A stretch of DNA of 64,000 bases from Deinococcus betulae (GCF_020166395.1 NZ_JAIQXU010000023.1:1-64000), one strand, 5' to 3'. Numbered from the stretch's first letter, positions 37,133-48,345 are shown. Numbers and translations are program-made. The notes: generated from the sequence alone by a model not told the origin.

Positions 37133-37918
37133 ATGACCGCTGACCCTGTGATTCTGGCGCGCACCCAGGCGCATGTTCTGACCCTGACCCTCAACCGCCC
37201 CGACAAGCTGAACGCGGCCAACGACGAGCTGCTGCTGACCCTGACCCGCGAACTGCAAGTTGCCGACGCTACCCCTGATGTGCGGGTGGTCGTGCTGACC
37301 GGGGCGGGGCGGGGCTTCTGTGCCGGGCAGGACCTGGGCGACGTGTCGGGGCGCGACATGACCTTCACCGAGCACCTGCACCACACCTATAACCCCCTGA
37401 TTCGCACGATTCGGGGGCTGGGCAAGCCGGTCATCAGCGCGGTCAATGGCGTGGCGGCCGGCGCGGGGGCCAGCCTGGCCCTGGCCGGCGACATCCGGCT
37501 GTGGGCCGCGTCGGCCAGCCTGATTGAGGTGTTTTCCAACATCGCCCTGATTCCCGATTCGGGCAGTACCTGGACCCTGCCGCGCCTGGTGGGCTACCAC
37601 CGCGCCTTCGAGCTGATGGCCCTGGCCGAGCGCGTGCGGGCCGAGGACGCCCTGCGCCTGGGCCTGTGTGAGCATGTCTTTGCCGATGACACTTTTGCCG
37701 CTGACGTGCAGGCCTACGCCGAGCGGCTGGCGCAGCGCCCAGCCCACGCCCTGAAACTGACCAAACAGGCGCTGGTCGCTGCCTTGACCAGTGGCCTGGA
37801 CGAAGCGCTGGACCAGGAGGCGGCCCTGCAACAGCTGGCCGGCGACCACTGGGAGCACGAAGAAGGTGTGTCGGCCTTTAAGGCCAAGCGCGCCCCGCAG
37901 TTTATCCGCGAGGGCTGA
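37133..37918 (+). CDS. Enoyl-CoA hydratase/isomerase family protein
   Basis: 261-residue crotonase-fold enzyme. The oxyanion-hole segments are GRGFCAGQDLGD and, in the second half, VNGVAAGAGASLALAGD, with EVFSNIALIPDSGSTWTLPR as the catalytic stretch. The CAGQDL block and the Asp in PDSG resemble PaaG-type ring-epoxide isomerases of phenylacetate breakdown more than plain hydratases, but no other paa gene is near. ATG 37133 lies 7 nt after TACGCT, indicating a leaderless transcript. Confidence 0.88.
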   Translation: MTADPVILARTQAHVLTLTLNRPDKLNAANDELLLTLTRELQVADATPDVRVVVLTGAGRGFCAGQDLGDVSGRDMTFTEHLHHTYNPLIRTIRGLGKPVISAVNGVAAGAGASLALAGDIRLWAASASLIEVFSNIALIPDSGSTWTLPRLVGYHRAFELMALAERVRAEDALRLGLCEHVFADDTFAADVQAYAERLAQRPAHALKLTKQALVAALTSGLDEALDQEAALQQLAGDHWEHEEGVSAFKAKRAPQFIREG

Positions 37919-38040
37919 AGCCAGCAGCAAAGCGCAGGCAGAGCGGCCCGAGTGTGGCCAGGGCCGCTGGCTCCGGCTGATGAGGCTGAACTGCCTTGCT
38001 ATGACAAGTGGGACAGGTGCAGCTTTCTAAGCCAAAGAGA

Positions 38041-38080
38041 AAGGCGCTGGGGCATTCTGCTCGCTTCCGGCGCCTTTTTC
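38041..38080 (+). terminator. Terminator downstream of the enoyl-CoA hydratase
   Basis: AAGGCGC (38041-38047) pairs with GCGCCTT (38070-38076), followed by a T-run ending at 38079. It sits in the convergent gap with the next minus-strand gene. Confidence 0.75.
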
Positions 38081-38088
38081 TGTCGCGT

Positions 38089-38709
38089 CTATTTATCTAA
38101 GGGGTCGGGGTTACGGCTGGCAGCCTTGCCTTCCTCGATGGTGTTGTCATGACGGAACTGCTTATCGCGCTCGGCTTCAAGGGCCACGCCCGCGCGGTGT
38201 TCGCCGGGCACCAGGCGGTCATCGCTGTGCTGCATGGTGGGGTCAGGGCTGGTGGGCACGCCCGCAGGACGCTCCTCTGGGGTGCGGTCGGCGGGGGTTT
38301 GGTAAGGATTACGGTCAGCGTCGGACATCGTGGCCTCCTGGGGGTGAGGGCGGGGAACAGCGGCCGGCACGTTAGGTTCGGTGCCTCCGGTGGGGAGGGG
38401 CGCTTTGGCGAGGCTCATGGGTTCAGAGGACGGCTGGGGCGTTTCCGGGTCACTGCCCAGCTCGGTCATCAGGTGTTCGCGGGCGCGAATCTCGTCCTCA
38501 ACGCGGCGGATGTCATCCTGAATGCCGCCCAGCACCTCGCGGTCGGCCCCGGAATGGTAGGAGCGGCCCAGGCGGCCATACAGCGCGTCGAGTTCGCGGC
38601 CCAGCTGAAAGACCTCCATGCGCAGGCGCGCGGTGTGCGCCACTTCCTCGCCCCGGCGCTGCACCCGCTCGGCTCCACGCTTGACTGTGTTCAGGATGTT
38701 GTCCAGCAT
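38089..38709 (-). CDS. Hypothetical helical protein with disordered tail
   Basis: A 206-residue protein I do not recognise. Residues 1-95 form an amphipathic, coiled-coil-like domain (LDNILNTVKRGAERVQRRGE at the start, then IQDDIRRVEDEIRAREHL). The second half is polar and Pro/Asp/Glu-rich, and reads like a disordered stress-protein tail (DADRNPYQTPADRTPEERP). The two parts could derive from a fusion of two small genes. ATG 38709 is taken because the upstream extension is Pro/Arg-rich and lacks signals. Confidence 0.65.
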   Translation of the reverse strand: MLDNILNTVKRGAERVQRRGEEVAHTARLRMEVFQLGRELDALYGRLGRSYHSGADREVLGGIQDDIRRVEDEIRAREHLMTELGSDPETPQPSSEPMSLAKAPLPTGGTEPNVPAAVPRPHPQEATMSDADRNPYQTPADRTPEERPAGVPTSPDPTMQHSDDRLVPGEHRAGVALEAERDKQFRHDNTIEEGKAASRNPDPLDK

Positions 38710-38878
38710 GCCTGCAGTGTGCGCCCCCACGCGCGGGCTGGGGTGAGGGCGGCGCCCACCCGTCCGGGGCAATCCTTAAAAGATGGCGTGAGGGGGTGAG
38801 TCCTGTTGGGTCATGGTGAGCTGTGGCTGGCCTGTACGGCCCAGCAGTGAAGAGGGCTGAGAAGACCGGGCCGGCGCC

Positions 38879-39436
38879 CTACAGGTATGCCAGGGCCCAG
38901 TCGCGCTGACCGTGGGCCACCCCGGCCCGCAGCAGCGCCACGCCGTCCGGCGCCGGGTCATGGTGGTGGGGGGCGCCGCCCAGCAGCGCTTCAAATTCGG
39001 TCAGGGGCAGCCGGGCTGGGGGGTGCAGCCGGCCCTGCACCACGCCGCCCCGCACCTCATAGACGGCCCCGTACACGTTGCCCTTGCGGGCGTCCAGCGA
39101 CACCCCCTGCCGGCCCTCGCCGCGCACCAGGGCCTCAAGCGTGCTAATCCCCAGCACCGGCGCCCCCCAGACGCGCCCCAGCCCCAGCGCGTAGCTGGCC
39201 CCCACCCGAACGCCGGTATACGAACCAGGCCCAGTGCCCACCACGATCAGGTCGGCTGTAAAGGGCCGCCCCACCTCTTCAAAGAGGGCGCGGGTAGCTG
39301 CGGGCAGCAGCTCGGCGTGGGCGCGGCCCACCTCGCGCGAGACGCTGACCTCGCCGCCAGCCCAGCTGAGGGCCAGGGTCAGCCAGGGCGTGGCCGTGTC
39401 CAGGGCCAGAGTGACGGTGGAGGGTGCGTCGGTCAT
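38879..39436 (-). CDS. tsaB: tRNA t6A synthesis protein TsaB
   Basis: A 185-residue ASKHA-fold partner of TsaD in making N6-threonylcarbamoyl-adenosine at position 37 of ANN-reading tRNAs. It begins with TLALDTATPWLTLAL, has HAELLPAATRAL, the conserved VGTGPGSYTGVRVG, and SLDARKGNVYGAVYE. It is somewhat shorter at the C terminus than the E. coli protein, as often in this phylum. A TACAAT box ends 8 nt before the ATG. It stands alone, divergent from citrate synthase. Confidence 0.93.
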   Translation of the reverse strand: MTDAPSTVTLALDTATPWLTLALSWAGGEVSVSREVGRAHAELLPAATRALFEEVGRPFTADLIVVGTGPGSYTGVRVGASYALGLGRVWGAPVLGISTLEALVRGEGRQGVSLDARKGNVYGAVYEVRGGVVQGRLHPPARLPLTEFEALLGGAPHHHDPAPDGVALLRAGVAHGQRDWALAYL

Positions 39437-39543
39437 CGCCGGGCATTGTAAGCGGGCGGCCCCAGCAGGCGCGCCCTGTCACCCCTGCGGGAACGTGCAG
39501 CGGGGGCAGAACGAAAGCGGTCCGGTGCTATGCTCGGCTCATC

Positions 39544-40677
<1,134 letters not shown>

Positions 40678-40697
40678 AAGGACGGGTGAGCAGAAGG

Positions 40698-40726
40698 GCG
40701 GCCTGGGTCAAACCGGGCCGCTTCCT
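40698..40726 (+). terminator. Terminator of citrate synthase
   Basis: GCGGCCTGGGT (40698-40708) pairs with ACCGGGCCGC (40712-40721, one bulge), followed by TTCCTTG. It lies 20 nt past the stop. Confidence 0.75.
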
Positions 40727-40767
40727 TGTTGGGAGTTAGGGCCTCTTTCCTTCAGACAGAGACGACT

Positions 40768-41109
40768 TTATTCCACAGGCCACAGGACCAGCGCCCCGGT
40801 GTTGACCGGCCCGTCAATGGTCAGGACCTCCAGGCGGCAGGGCAGGTCGTCACGGCCACACTCGCGCAGCAGGTAGGTCTGGGCGGCGCGGTGCATCAGG
40901 GCCAGCTTGCGGGGAGTGACGCTCTCGGCCGCCTCGCCGTGCGTAGCGCGGGCGCGGTGTCGCACCTCGGTAAAGACCAAGGCGCCGCTCTGCTCCTGCG
41001 TCACCAGATCAATCTCGCCGCCCCGGACGCGGTAGTTCCGGGCCAGCACCGTGCGGCCCAAGGTCTCCAGATGCGCGGCGGCGCGGGCTTCAGCCTCGGC
41101 ACCCTTCAT
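40768..41109 (-). CDS. UPF0102 (YraN-like) protein
   Basis: A 113-residue protein of the YraN family, with a nuclease-like PD-(D/E)xK fold. Seen are [17 protein letters not shown] at the N terminus and [10 protein letters not shown] followed by VFTEVRHRA. The Lys of the usual E-V-K is Arg here. Family members are often encoded near rnhB or rsmI, but neither is adjacent. The cellular role is not settled. Confidence 0.88.
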   Translation of the reverse strand: MKGAEAEARAAAHLETLGRTVLARNYRVRGGEIDLVTQEQSGALVFTEVRHRARATHGEAAESVTPRKLALMHRAAQTYLLRECGRDDLPCRLEVLTIDGPVNTGALVLWPVE

Positions 41110-41155
41110 GGGGTCAGGTCTGCTGCTAGGCCGGCTACCGCTAACTCAGCCGCAG

Positions 41156-41821
41156 CTAGGTCAACCACTGGGCCCAGTCGCTGAAGTCGGGGGCGGTGCG
41201 TTCGGCGCCTGCCGCCAGCAGGGCCTCGGCGGGGGCGGTGGTGGTCAGGGCCACCACGCGGCACCCGGCCCCAGCCGCGCTGCGAACGCCATTGACGGCG
41301 TCTTCGTGGGCCAGGCAGCGCTCAGGGCTCAGGCCCAGGCGCGCGGCCCCCAGCAGAAACGGTTCGGGGTGAGGCTTGCCGCGCGACACGTCCTCGCCCA
41401 GCACGCGGGTGCGGAAGCGGTGACCAAAGCCCAGCGCCTCCATCCCAAACGCCACGTTCACGGCGTCGGCACTGGTGACCAGGGCAAAGGGAATGCCCCG
41501 CACGTCCAGGGCGTCCAGGTAGCCGCTCAGACCCACCACTTCGCGCAGGGCGCCGGCGGCCAGAGCGCGGTAGCGGCCCTCCTTGGCGTCATGAAAGCGC
41601 CGCGCCAGAGCTTCCTCGGGCGGGGCGCCAGTCAAGCGCTCCATGATTTCGGAATTGCGCCCGCCGTCCACCTTGGTGTCCAGATCATGCTCGGTCAGGT
41701 CCAGGCCCAGCACCTCGGCGGCCACCTCCTGCCACGCCTGACGGTGAAAGTGGTTGTTCAGGGTGAGCACGCCGTCCATGTCGAACAGCACGCCGTCCGG
41801 GCGCCAGGGCCAGGCGCTCAT
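41156..41821 (-). CDS. HAD-family phosphatase/phosphomutase
   Basis: A 221-residue HAD hydrolase of the beta-phosphoglucomutase/phosphatase type. The nucleophile motif [10 protein letters not shown] is at about residues 13-22, motif II VTSADA, motif III lysine in [10 protein letters not shown], and motif [17 protein letters not shown]. The helical cap follows motif I. The substrate is likely a phosphorylated sugar or similar small molecule. Its ATG overlaps the stop of the dsRBD gene, suggesting co-translation. Confidence 0.88.
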   Translation of the reverse strand: MSAWPWRPDGVLFDMDGVLTLNNHFHRQAWQEVAAEVLGLDLTEHDLDTKVDGGRNSEIMERLTGAPPEEALARRFHDAKEGRYRALAAGALREVVGLSGYLDALDVRGIPFALVTSADAVNVAFGMEALGFGHRFRTRVLGEDVSRGKPHPEPFLLGAARLGLSPERCLAHEDAVNGVRSAAGAGCRVVALTTTAPAEALLAAGAERTAPDFSDWAQWLT

Positions 41822-42234
41822 TCCTCTGCCTCAGGACCGTGCCCCAACTCGGTCAGGAGCCCCCGGTACAGCCGCGCGGCCTGGGCGCGCACATCGTCCA
41901 GGGTGGCGTCGTCGTTGGCAAATTCGGCAGCCGTCTCCAGCGCGGCCTCCAGCACCACGCTGTAGATGGGCCAGCGCCCCGTGACCTGCGGCTGAGGGTC
42001 GTCGGCCCTGGCCGGCGCCGGGTCATCCAGCGCCTTCAGGGCCGATTCGGCGGCCATCCGCTCGGCGTCGCGTTTGCTGCGGCCCTCGCCGCCCTGGCCC
42101 AGCACCTCGCCGCCCACGCGCACCGTCACCCGGAACAGCGGTTCGTGGGGCGGTCCCTGCGGCGTGACCTCGAATACAGGCGTGCCCAGGCCCAGGGTGA
42201 TGGCCCGCGCAATTAAGTCCCCTTTGGCATTCAC
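41818..42234 (-). CDS. Stand-alone double-stranded RNA-binding domain protein
   Basis: About 138 residues. The N-terminal ~70 form a ds[18 protein letters not shown], then [33 protein letters not shown], the last part being the conserved G-x-S-K-x-x-A-x-x-x-A-A helix. The rest is helical and acidic with no RNase III catalytic domain. GTG 42234 is preferred because TATGCT on the minus strand (42247-42242) ends exactly 7 nt before it; the ATG at 42246 is the alternative. It is coupled to the HAD gene. It may bind structured RNA or a ribosomal precursor, which is inference. Confidence 0.72.
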   Translation of the reverse strand: MNAKGDLIARAITLGLGTPVFEVTPQGPPHEPLFRVTVRVGGEVLGQGGEGRSKRDAERMAAESALKALDDPAPARADDPQPQVTGRWPIYSVVLEAALETAAEFANDDATLDDVRAQAARLYRGLLTELGHGPEAEE

Positions 42235-42316
42235 GCCCGCCAGCATAGGCCGGAAGGGAGGAAGGCCGGTATAGCTCTGCCCCCGGAGACATCGAGGCCG
42301 GCCTGCACGTCCCGGC

Positions 42317-43054
42317 TTAAAACTCCAGGCGGCCGCGCGGGCCACTCAGGCGCGCCAGCTTTTCCGGCGTCCACAGCTCGTAGGGGTACATGGGGTACTG
42401 GCGCTTGAACCGGCCCACACGGTCCCAGACTTCACGCGACTCGAAAGGCACCACCAGAATCAGACGAATCACGCTGTCCTCGGCGTCATAGACATAGAAG
42501 TCAAAGTGAAAGGCCTGCTCGTTGCCCTTGTCGGTAAACAGAGGAAACGAAAAGGGCCGGTAGCGCCACGCCTTGCGCTTTTCGGTCAGAATCTGCGCGG
42601 CCACCCGCTTGAGGTTGCTGTCGGGAAAGGTTAGGCCCTCGCCGTCGCGGTCCTTAAACACGCGGTCAGGGGCGGGGGCGTCCAGCTGCACCCGCTTGAG
42701 TTCGGGCAGCGGCTTGCGGCGCTGAATCTGACCGGCGCGGCCCTGCTGTCCGGTGCGCCCCGAACCACCACCTTCGCCCGGCGTGCCCCGGCTTTGGCCA
42801 GGCCCACTCCGGCGCGGTCCGCCGCGAGTCTGGCCCGCGCGGCCACTTCCACCCGCTGTGGTTCCGCTGCTTTTGCCCGCTGCGCCGCTGCGCGCGGTCT
42901 GGGGGCGGTCGGGTCGCTGCTCGCTCCGGTCGCTGCCCGCCGCTGCGCTGCGTTCCCGCGCCGGCCGGCTGCTGTCACGTGTGGCGCCGCCGCGCCCCTG
43001 TGCGGTGTTGCGTTTCGGGGCTCGGCCCCGTGAACCCTTCTTAGGCCCCGTCAT
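42317..43054 (-). CDS. Protein with Arg/Gly-rich disordered N terminus and conserved C-terminal domain
   Basis: 245 residues. The first ~110 are low-complexity, rich in Arg, Gly, Ser, Gln and Pro, and strongly basic, like RNA-associating tails. The C-terminal ~130 residues form a compact alpha/beta domain ([20 protein letters not shown], then [20 protein letters not shown]). This recalls PD-(D/E)xK-like folds but lacks a clear E-x-K. No assigned function. A TACACT box on the minus strand (43066-43061) lies 6 nt upstream of ATG 43054. Confidence 0.68.
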   Translation of the reverse strand: MTGPKKGSRGRAPKRNTAQGRGGATRDSSRPARERSAAAGSDRSEQRPDRPQTARSGAAGKSSGTTAGGSGRAGQTRGGPRRSGPGQSRGTPGEGGGSGRTGQQGRAGQIQRRKPLPELKRVQLDAPAPDRVFKDRDGEGLTFPDSNLKRVAAQILTEKRKAWRYRPFSFPLFTDKGNEQAFHFDFYVYDAEDSVIRLILVVPFESREVWDRVGRFKRQYPMYPYELWTPEKLARLSGPRGRLEF

Positions 43055-43223
43055 CCCTTCAGTGTAGCGGGCAGCGGGAAAGGGGAGGGCGCGGCGCGGT
43101 GAACCGGAGGAGAAGGCGCCTTTCTTTGCCCCTGCGCTGTTGCCACTTTCGCCGCGGTGCCAGCCCGCTCAGGTCATGCAGAGCATGTGCCGTCTCAGAG
43201 GCAACCCCGCCGCCATGACGACA

Positions 43224-43247
43224 AAGGAGCCTCCGCAGAGACTCCTT
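43224..43247 (-). terminator. Terminator after the substrate-binding protein gene
   Basis: AAGGAG (43224-43229) and CTCCTT (43242-43247) form a short stem about 30 nt past the stop of the 43278-44249 gene. Confidence 0.45.
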
Positions 43248-43277
43248 GAACTGCGCTCTTCACGCTGCGCCCGGCGC

Positions 43278-44249
43278 TTATTTTGCCAGGCCGCGAATAA
43301 TGTTCAGGTTCACGAATTTGCTCAGGTCCGGCACGTCCCGCGCAAAGCCGGCTTCCTTGTTCAGTTCGGCGTATTCCGCCAGCGTCTTGAGGTTGATATC
43401 CCAGGTGACGCGGGTGCGGGCCAGCGCCTTGAACAGCTCGGCGCTGCCCGGCCGCTTGCCGGTAAAGGTATTGATCTGTTCGGCGATGGCCTTTTGCGCC
43501 CCCGCGTTGCTGCTGCCAATGAACTTGATGGCGTTCAGGTGCCCGCGCAGCAGGTCGGTCAGGGTGTCGGGATTGGCAGCGGCGTACTTGGTGTTCACGA
43601 CCAGCACGGTTGTGGTGTAGTTGCCCCCTTCCCAGATGGCCTTTTCATTGGCAATCAGGCGGGCGCCCTGCGTTTCCATGACGGCGCCCCAGGGCTCCTG
43701 CACCAGCGCAGCGTCGACCTGCTTGGCCGCAAAGGCGGCGGGCATGTTGGCCGGGTCAATGGGCACGATGGTCACCGTGCCGCCCTCATCGCTGGCCTTT
43801 AGGCCGTTTTCGTGCAGCAGGTGGCGCAGGCTGATGTCCTGCGTGGAGCCGCGTGTGGGCACAGCGACCTTTTTGCCCGCCAGGCCCTTGACGTTGCGCA
43901 CGCCACTGTCCTTGCGCGCCACCAGCACCGCGCCCGCATTGGCGGCGCCGGCGTAGACCTGAATGGGCACGCCGCGCATAAAGGCGTTCATGGCGGGGCC
44001 AGGTCCGACATAGGCGGCGTCAATGGCGCCCGCTGCAAAGGCCTCATTGATCTGCGAGCCGTTGGCAAACTCCTTGACGACCAGCTTGACGCCCCCCAGT
44101 TCCTTCTGGAAGATGCCGCGCTGCACGCCCACCAGGCCGGCGGCGTGGGTGACATTGGGGAACACGCCCAGACGCAATTCTTTGGCCTGCTGCGCGCCAG
44201 CGCCAGCGACCAGGCTTAGGGTGAGTAGAGAGAGAAACGCACGCTTCAT
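43278..44249 (-). CDS. ABC transporter substrate-binding protein (SsuA/NMT1-like)
   Basis: 323 residues. The N-terminal signal peptide ([18 protein letters not shown]) is followed by a periplasmic binding fold of the sulfonate/nitrate/thiamine-precursor group: [17 protein letters not shown], then a [14 protein letters not shown] stretch, [14 protein letters not shown], and [18 protein letters not shown]. It probably captures an alkanesulfonate-like or similar small anion. No permease or ATPase gene is adjacent. TATTCT ends 7 nt before ATG 44249, with TTGATA further upstream and a palindrome between. Confidence 0.87.
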   Translation of the reverse strand: MKRAFLSLLTLSLVAGAGAQQAKELRLGVFPNVTHAAGLVGVQRGIFQKELGGVKLVVKEFANGSQINEAFAAGAIDAAYVGPGPAMNAFMRGVPIQVYAGAANAGAVLVARKDSGVRNVKGLAGKKVAVPTRGSTQDISLRHLLHENGLKASDEGGTVTIVPIDPANMPAAFAAKQVDAALVQEPWGAVMETQGARLIANEKAIWEGGNYTTTVLVVNTKYAAANPDTLTDLLRGHLNAIKFIGSSNAGAQKAIAEQINTFTGKRPGSAELFKALARTRVTWDINLKTLAEYAELNKEAGFARDVPDLSKFVNLNIIRGLAK

Positions 44250-44256
44250 GAGGCCT

Positions 44257-44290
44257 AGAATAGCAGATAAGTTGAGTTATTTTATCAACT
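44257..44290 (-). promoter_or_regulatory. Promoter and palindrome upstream of the substrate-binding protein
   Basis: On the minus strand TTGATA (44288-44283) and TATTCT (44262-44257) flank a 20-bp spacer, longer than ideal. AGTTGA (44270-44275) and TCAACT (44285-44290) form an inverted repeat across the -35 region, a plausible repressor or activator site. Confidence 0.4.
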
Positions 44291-44495
44291 AAGCTGGGGG
44301 CATTGGGGGTGCTTTTGAGGATAAGAGGGCACGCTGTGGCAGCCGTCTTGCGCTTTTGTGATGGGCCCCAGGTCACCACAGGATTTGAAGGCAGATCAGA
44401 GCGGGCCGCTCATCTGACACGGTCCCTCGTCCCAGCGCTATGGCGTGCTGTTGCCTGAGGCGGCTCTTACATCAATCAGGCATTGCCCTCCCAAT

Positions 44496-45170
44496 TCAGT
44501 CAGGTCTCTGGGGCTCAGCAGGCCACTGCTGGGCCACGCTCAGCACCGCCTCCAGGCCACGCCGGGTGGCGGCCAGCGCTTCGGGCAGACGCCACACGGC
44601 CCGGTCCCGTGGTCCCACCGGATTACTGACGCCGCGCACCTCCAATGCCGGCACACCCGCCAGCAGCGCCGCATGGGCCACGCCGGCGCCCTCCATGCCT
44701 TCAGTCAGGGCACCGGGCCAGCGCTCTGCCAATGCCCGCGCCCCTTCGTGCGAGCCGGTTACGCTGCACAGCGTCAGGGCCGGCCCACAGGCAGCGCCGG
44801 CCACGCGCGCCGCCTCCACCGCGCCGGGCCAGACCGGAAAGACTGCCCCCTGGGTGCGGTCTGGCTGCACCGACAGCCCCAGGGCGTCCAGAGGCAAAAA
44901 GGTTTCCCCATCCCAGGCTCCCAGGTCGGCCTGCACAATGACGCTGGCCACCGCCAGGTCGCCCGGCACCAGGCCCGAGCCAGGGTAGGCCCCGCCAATG
45001 CCGGCACTGACCACCAGGTCGGCGGGTGTCTGAGTCAGGGCGCGTGCGGTGGCGAGCGCCGCCGCCACAGGGCCCACGCCGCTGACGACCACCCGCGCAC
45101 CGGGGCCAGCCTCCAGGTCGCGCAGCCGCTCGGCCTCACCAGCGGTGGCCACCACGATCAGAACGTTCAT
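44496..45170 (-). CDS. mqnB: Futalosine hydrolase (menaquinone synthesis)
   Basis: Cleaves hypoxanthine from futalosine (or adenine from its amino form) in the futalosine route to menaquinone. The 224-residue protein has a nucleoside phosphorylase-like fold. SAGIGGAYPGSGLVPGDLAV is the phosphate-site-like loop; EGMEGAGVAHAALLAGVPAL carries the substrate-binding Glu and is followed by EVRGVSNPVGPRDR, the hallmark of MqnB. A TAGCCT box ends 6 nt before the ATG. Other mqn genes are not in the window. Confidence 0.9.
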   Translation of the reverse strand: MNVLIVVATAGEAERLRDLEAGPGARVVVSGVGPVAAALATARALTQTPADLVVSAGIGGAYPGSGLVPGDLAVASVIVQADLGAWDGETFLPLDALGLSVQPDRTQGAVFPVWPGAVEAARVAGAACGPALTLCSVTGSHEGARALAERWPGALTEGMEGAGVAHAALLAGVPALEVRGVSNPVGPRDRAVWRLPEALAATRRGLEAVLSVAQQWPAEPQRPD

Positions 45171-45348
45171 GCCCGCAGGCTAGAGCAGGTGACGGAGGCG
45201 TGCGCGGGCTGGAGGTGGAGGCTCATGCGGACACTGGTTGACTCACCTCTGCCCATCAGTTGAAGTGGGCTGACGGCTGCGGCGTGCTCCCCTTGCTTCT
45301 GGCCCGAGGGGTGAACGGCACAGCCAGAATCCGGATAAGGTGGCCGCT

Positions 45349-46077
<729 letters not shown>

Positions 46078-46232
46078 CCCGTCCCACAAGCTGCAAAAGA
46101 CCCCGCTTCAGGCCGGACGGGCCGCGCGTGGCGGACATTCACCGTCCTTTGATCAACGCCGATTAAGGTTTGATAGGTGAGCTGAGGTCAATCTGCCGGC
46201 CCACCAATCGCATACCTTCAAGGCAGAGAGAC

Positions 46233-46251
46233 GGCCGCGTAGAGTGCGGCC
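46233..46251 (+). promoter_or_regulatory. Hairpin in the tatA leader
   Basis: GGCCGC (46233-46238) and GCGGCC (46246-46251) can pair in the region upstream of tatA, whose AAGGAG ribosome-binding site follows at 46262-46267. It may be a minor terminator or leader structure. Confidence 0.35.
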
Positions 46252-46275
46252 CCGCCTTCCTAAGGAGACACGAAC

Positions 46276-46503
46276 ATGGGACCCCTCGAAATTATCCTGA
46301 TTGTTGTTGTGATTGCGCTGGTGTTTGGCGCCCGCAAGCTGCCCGAACTGGGCAAGGGCCTGGGCCAGGGCATCAAGGAATTTAAGCGTGAAACCCACCA
46401 GCCCGTCACCCCCGTGACCGATGTGCCCTCGCGTCAGCTGGACCCGGTGACCGGCGCCCCGGTGGTCACCCCCGCCGAGCCGGTCGCGGAGCGCCGCAGC
46501 TGA
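46276..46503 (+). CDS. tatA: Sec-independent protein translocase TatA
   Basis: A 75-residue component that forms the size-variable pore of the twin-arginine pathway for folded proteins. The single membrane helix (about 4-20, LEIILIVVVIALVFGARKLPELG) is immediately followed by the Gly-Leu hinge and an amphipathic helix (GKGLGQGIKEFKRET). The tail is polar. AAGGAG eight bases upstream supports ATG 46276. tatC starts 10 nt later. No tatB is present, as in many non-enterobacterial systems. Confidence 0.95.
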   Translation: MGPLEIILIVVVIALVFGARKLPELGKGLGQGIKEFKRETHQPVTPVTDVPSRQLDPVTGAPVVTPAEPVAERRS

Positions 46504-46513
46504 GGAGGGCCAC

Positions 46514-47296
46514 ATGACCCACGGCACGGACCCCATCTCGGCCCTGAAAAGTGCGCCGCTGTTTGACCACCTGGACGAACTCAGAAAGCGCATCGTCATC
46601 AGCCTGGTGTTTCTGGCGCTGGGGCTGGTGGTGGCCTTTCAGTTTCGCGTGCAGCTGATCGAACTCCTCAAGGTGCCGCTGACCTATTCCACGCAGTACG
46701 CCGCCGGCACCGTCAAGCTGGTCACGCTGCAACTGACTGAACAGCTCATGCTCAGCCTGAACATCTCGTTCTGGGCGGGCCTGGGGCTGGCGCTGCCGTT
46801 CATTCTGGGACAGGTCTGGGGCTTTATCGCGCCGGGGCTGTACGCCCATGAGCGCCGCTGGGCGCTGCCCTTTGTGCTGGGGGCTGGCCTGTCGTTTCTG
46901 GGCGGCGTGCTGTTTGGGTACAAACTGGTGCTGCCGACCATGGTGCCGTTCCTGGCCGACTTTATGGCCGGGGCGGTCGAAGGCACGTTCAGCCTGGGCA
47001 ATTACATCGGCATGATCACCACGTTTCTGGTGGCTTTCGGCCTGTCGTTCGAGATGCCGATTCTGGCGGTCATTCTGACCCGAATTGGCATTGTGAACCA
47101 TGTGCTGCTGCGAAAAGGCTGGCGGATAGCGCTGGTGGCCATCATGGCGGCGGCGGCCATCATCACGCCCACGCCGGACCCCATGAACATGCTGCTGGTG
47201 GCCGTGCCTCTGTACGTGCTGTACGAACTGGGCGTGCTGCTCTCGCGCGTCTTCCGCCTGCCCCCGCCCGAGGAAACCCCCGCGCTGGGCCTCTGA
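46514..47296 (+). CDS. tatC: Sec-independent protein translocase TatC
   Basis: A 260-residue polytopic membrane receptor that recognises the twin-arginine signal. It has about six transmembrane helices, and the cytosolic N-terminal segment FDHLDELRKRI is the signature that contacts the signal peptide. Later conserved stretches are FWAGLGLALPFILGQVWGF, GLYAHERRW, and AAIITPTPDPMNM near the last helices. It is the second gene of the tatA-tatC operon, and a terminator follows. Confidence 0.95.
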   Translation: MTHGTDPISALKSAPLFDHLDELRKRIVISLVFLALGLVVAFQFRVQLIELLKVPLTYSTQYAAGTVKLVTLQLTEQLMLSLNISFWAGLGLALPFILGQVWGFIAPGLYAHERRWALPFVLGAGLSFLGGVLFGYKLVLPTMVPFLADFMAGAVEGTFSLGNYIGMITTFLVAFGLSFEMPILAVILTRIGIVNHVLLRKGWRIALVAIMAAAAIITPTPDPMNMLLVAVPLYVLYELGVLLSRVFRLPPPEETPALGL

Positions 47297-47310
47297 CCAC
47301 CCCGCTTTTT

Positions 47311-47345
47311 CTGGCCTATCTCTTGCAGACAGGCCGGTTTTTTTT
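47311..47345 (+). terminator. Terminator of tatA-tatC
   Basis: CTGGCCT (47311-47317) pairs with AGGCCGG (47331-47337, one G-U), followed by eight T residues (47338-47345). Confidence 0.9.
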
Positions 47346-47374
47346 GGCCGGAAGCCCTACACTACGAAGCACCT

Positions 47375-48304
47375 ATGGATCCAGTGTTCTTGCAGATTGG
47401 CAGTTTCACGATTGCCTGGTACGGCGTGCTGATTACGCTTGGCATTGTCGCGGGCGTATGGGTTGGCACGAAGATGGCGCGCGAGCGCGGCCTGAATGTG
47501 GACCTGTTTAACGACATGATCTTGTGGATGATTGTCTGGGGTCTGGTCGGCGCCCGGCTGGTCTTTGTGGCGACCTCGTGGCACCAGTTTGAGAACATTC
47601 CCTTTCCGCGCGTGCTGCTGGATATCGTCAACCTCCGCCAGGGCGGCATCTCAATTCACGGCGGCCTGATTGGCGGCATTCTGGTCATGCTGTATTACGC
47701 CCGCCGCAAGGGCATGGACTTTTACCGCTACGCCGACCTATGCGTGCCCGGCGTCGCCTTTGGCATCATCGGCGGACGTATCGGCAACATCATGAACGGA
47801 ACCGATACGGTGGGGCGCGTCACCGGCTGGCCGGTCGGCTTCCGCTGGCCCGACGGCGCCCGCGCCTTTCACGACGGCATGTGTATCAAGAATGCCAACC
47901 CCGACATGGACCTCTCGCAGTACTGCCAGGAGATCGGCGGGCAACTGGTCATGACGGCCCCCGTTCACTTCACGCAGCTGTACGGCGTGATTATCGGCAT
48001 CATTCTGTCGGTGGCGGCGTTCTTCTGGCTGCGCTCGCGCATTCCGGGCTGGGCGTTCTGGCAGTTCTGGCTGTGGTACTCGCTGCTGCGCGCCGGCTGG
48101 GAAGAGACCTTCCGCCTCAACCCCCTGTCGCCCAAGGCCTACCTAAATCAGGGCCTGGACGCCCCCGGCATCGGCCTATTCACCGACACGCACCTGATCA
48201 GCATTCCGCTGATTCTGGTCAGCATCTGGATGCTGGTGCGCCTGCGTCAGAAAAAGGCCGAGGTGACGGCCCCTACGCCCGCCACCGAAGCGCCCAGCGT
48301 TTAA
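47375..48304 (+). CDS. lgt: Prolipoprotein diacylglyceryl transferase
   Basis: A 309-residue inner-membrane enzyme that adds diacylglycerol from phosphatidylglycerol to the lipobox Cys, the first step of lipoprotein maturation. The Lgt signature [12 protein letters not shown] is present, along with an HGGLIGG block and [11 protein letters not shown]. Seven hydrophobic segments are expected. ATG 47375 follows a TACACT box (47358-47363) by 11 nt. It ends at a strong terminator and is followed by glmU. Confidence 0.94.
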   Translation: MDPVFLQIGSFTIAWYGVLITLGIVAGVWVGTKMARERGLNVDLFNDMILWMIVWGLVGARLVFVATSWHQFENIPFPRVLLDIVNLRQGGISIHGGLIGGILVMLYYARRKGMDFYRYADLCVPGVAFGIIGGRIGNIMNGTDTVGRVTGWPVGFRWPDGARAFHDGMCIKNANPDMDLSQYCQEIGGQLVMTAPVHFTQLYGVIIGIILSVAAFFWLRSRIPGWAFWQFWLWYSLLRAGWEETFRLNPLSPKAYLNQGLDAPGIGLFTDTHLISIPLILVSIWMLVRLRQKKAEVTAPTPATEAPSV

Positions 48305-48320
48305 AGGTCCGAATTCCTCG

Positions 48321-48345
48321 TGGCTCCTCAGGGAGCCATTTTTTT
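48321..48345 (+). terminator. Terminator of lgt
   Basis: TGGCTCC (48321-48327) pairs with GGAGCCA (48332-48338) over a 4-nt loop and is followed by seven T residues. Confidence 0.92.
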
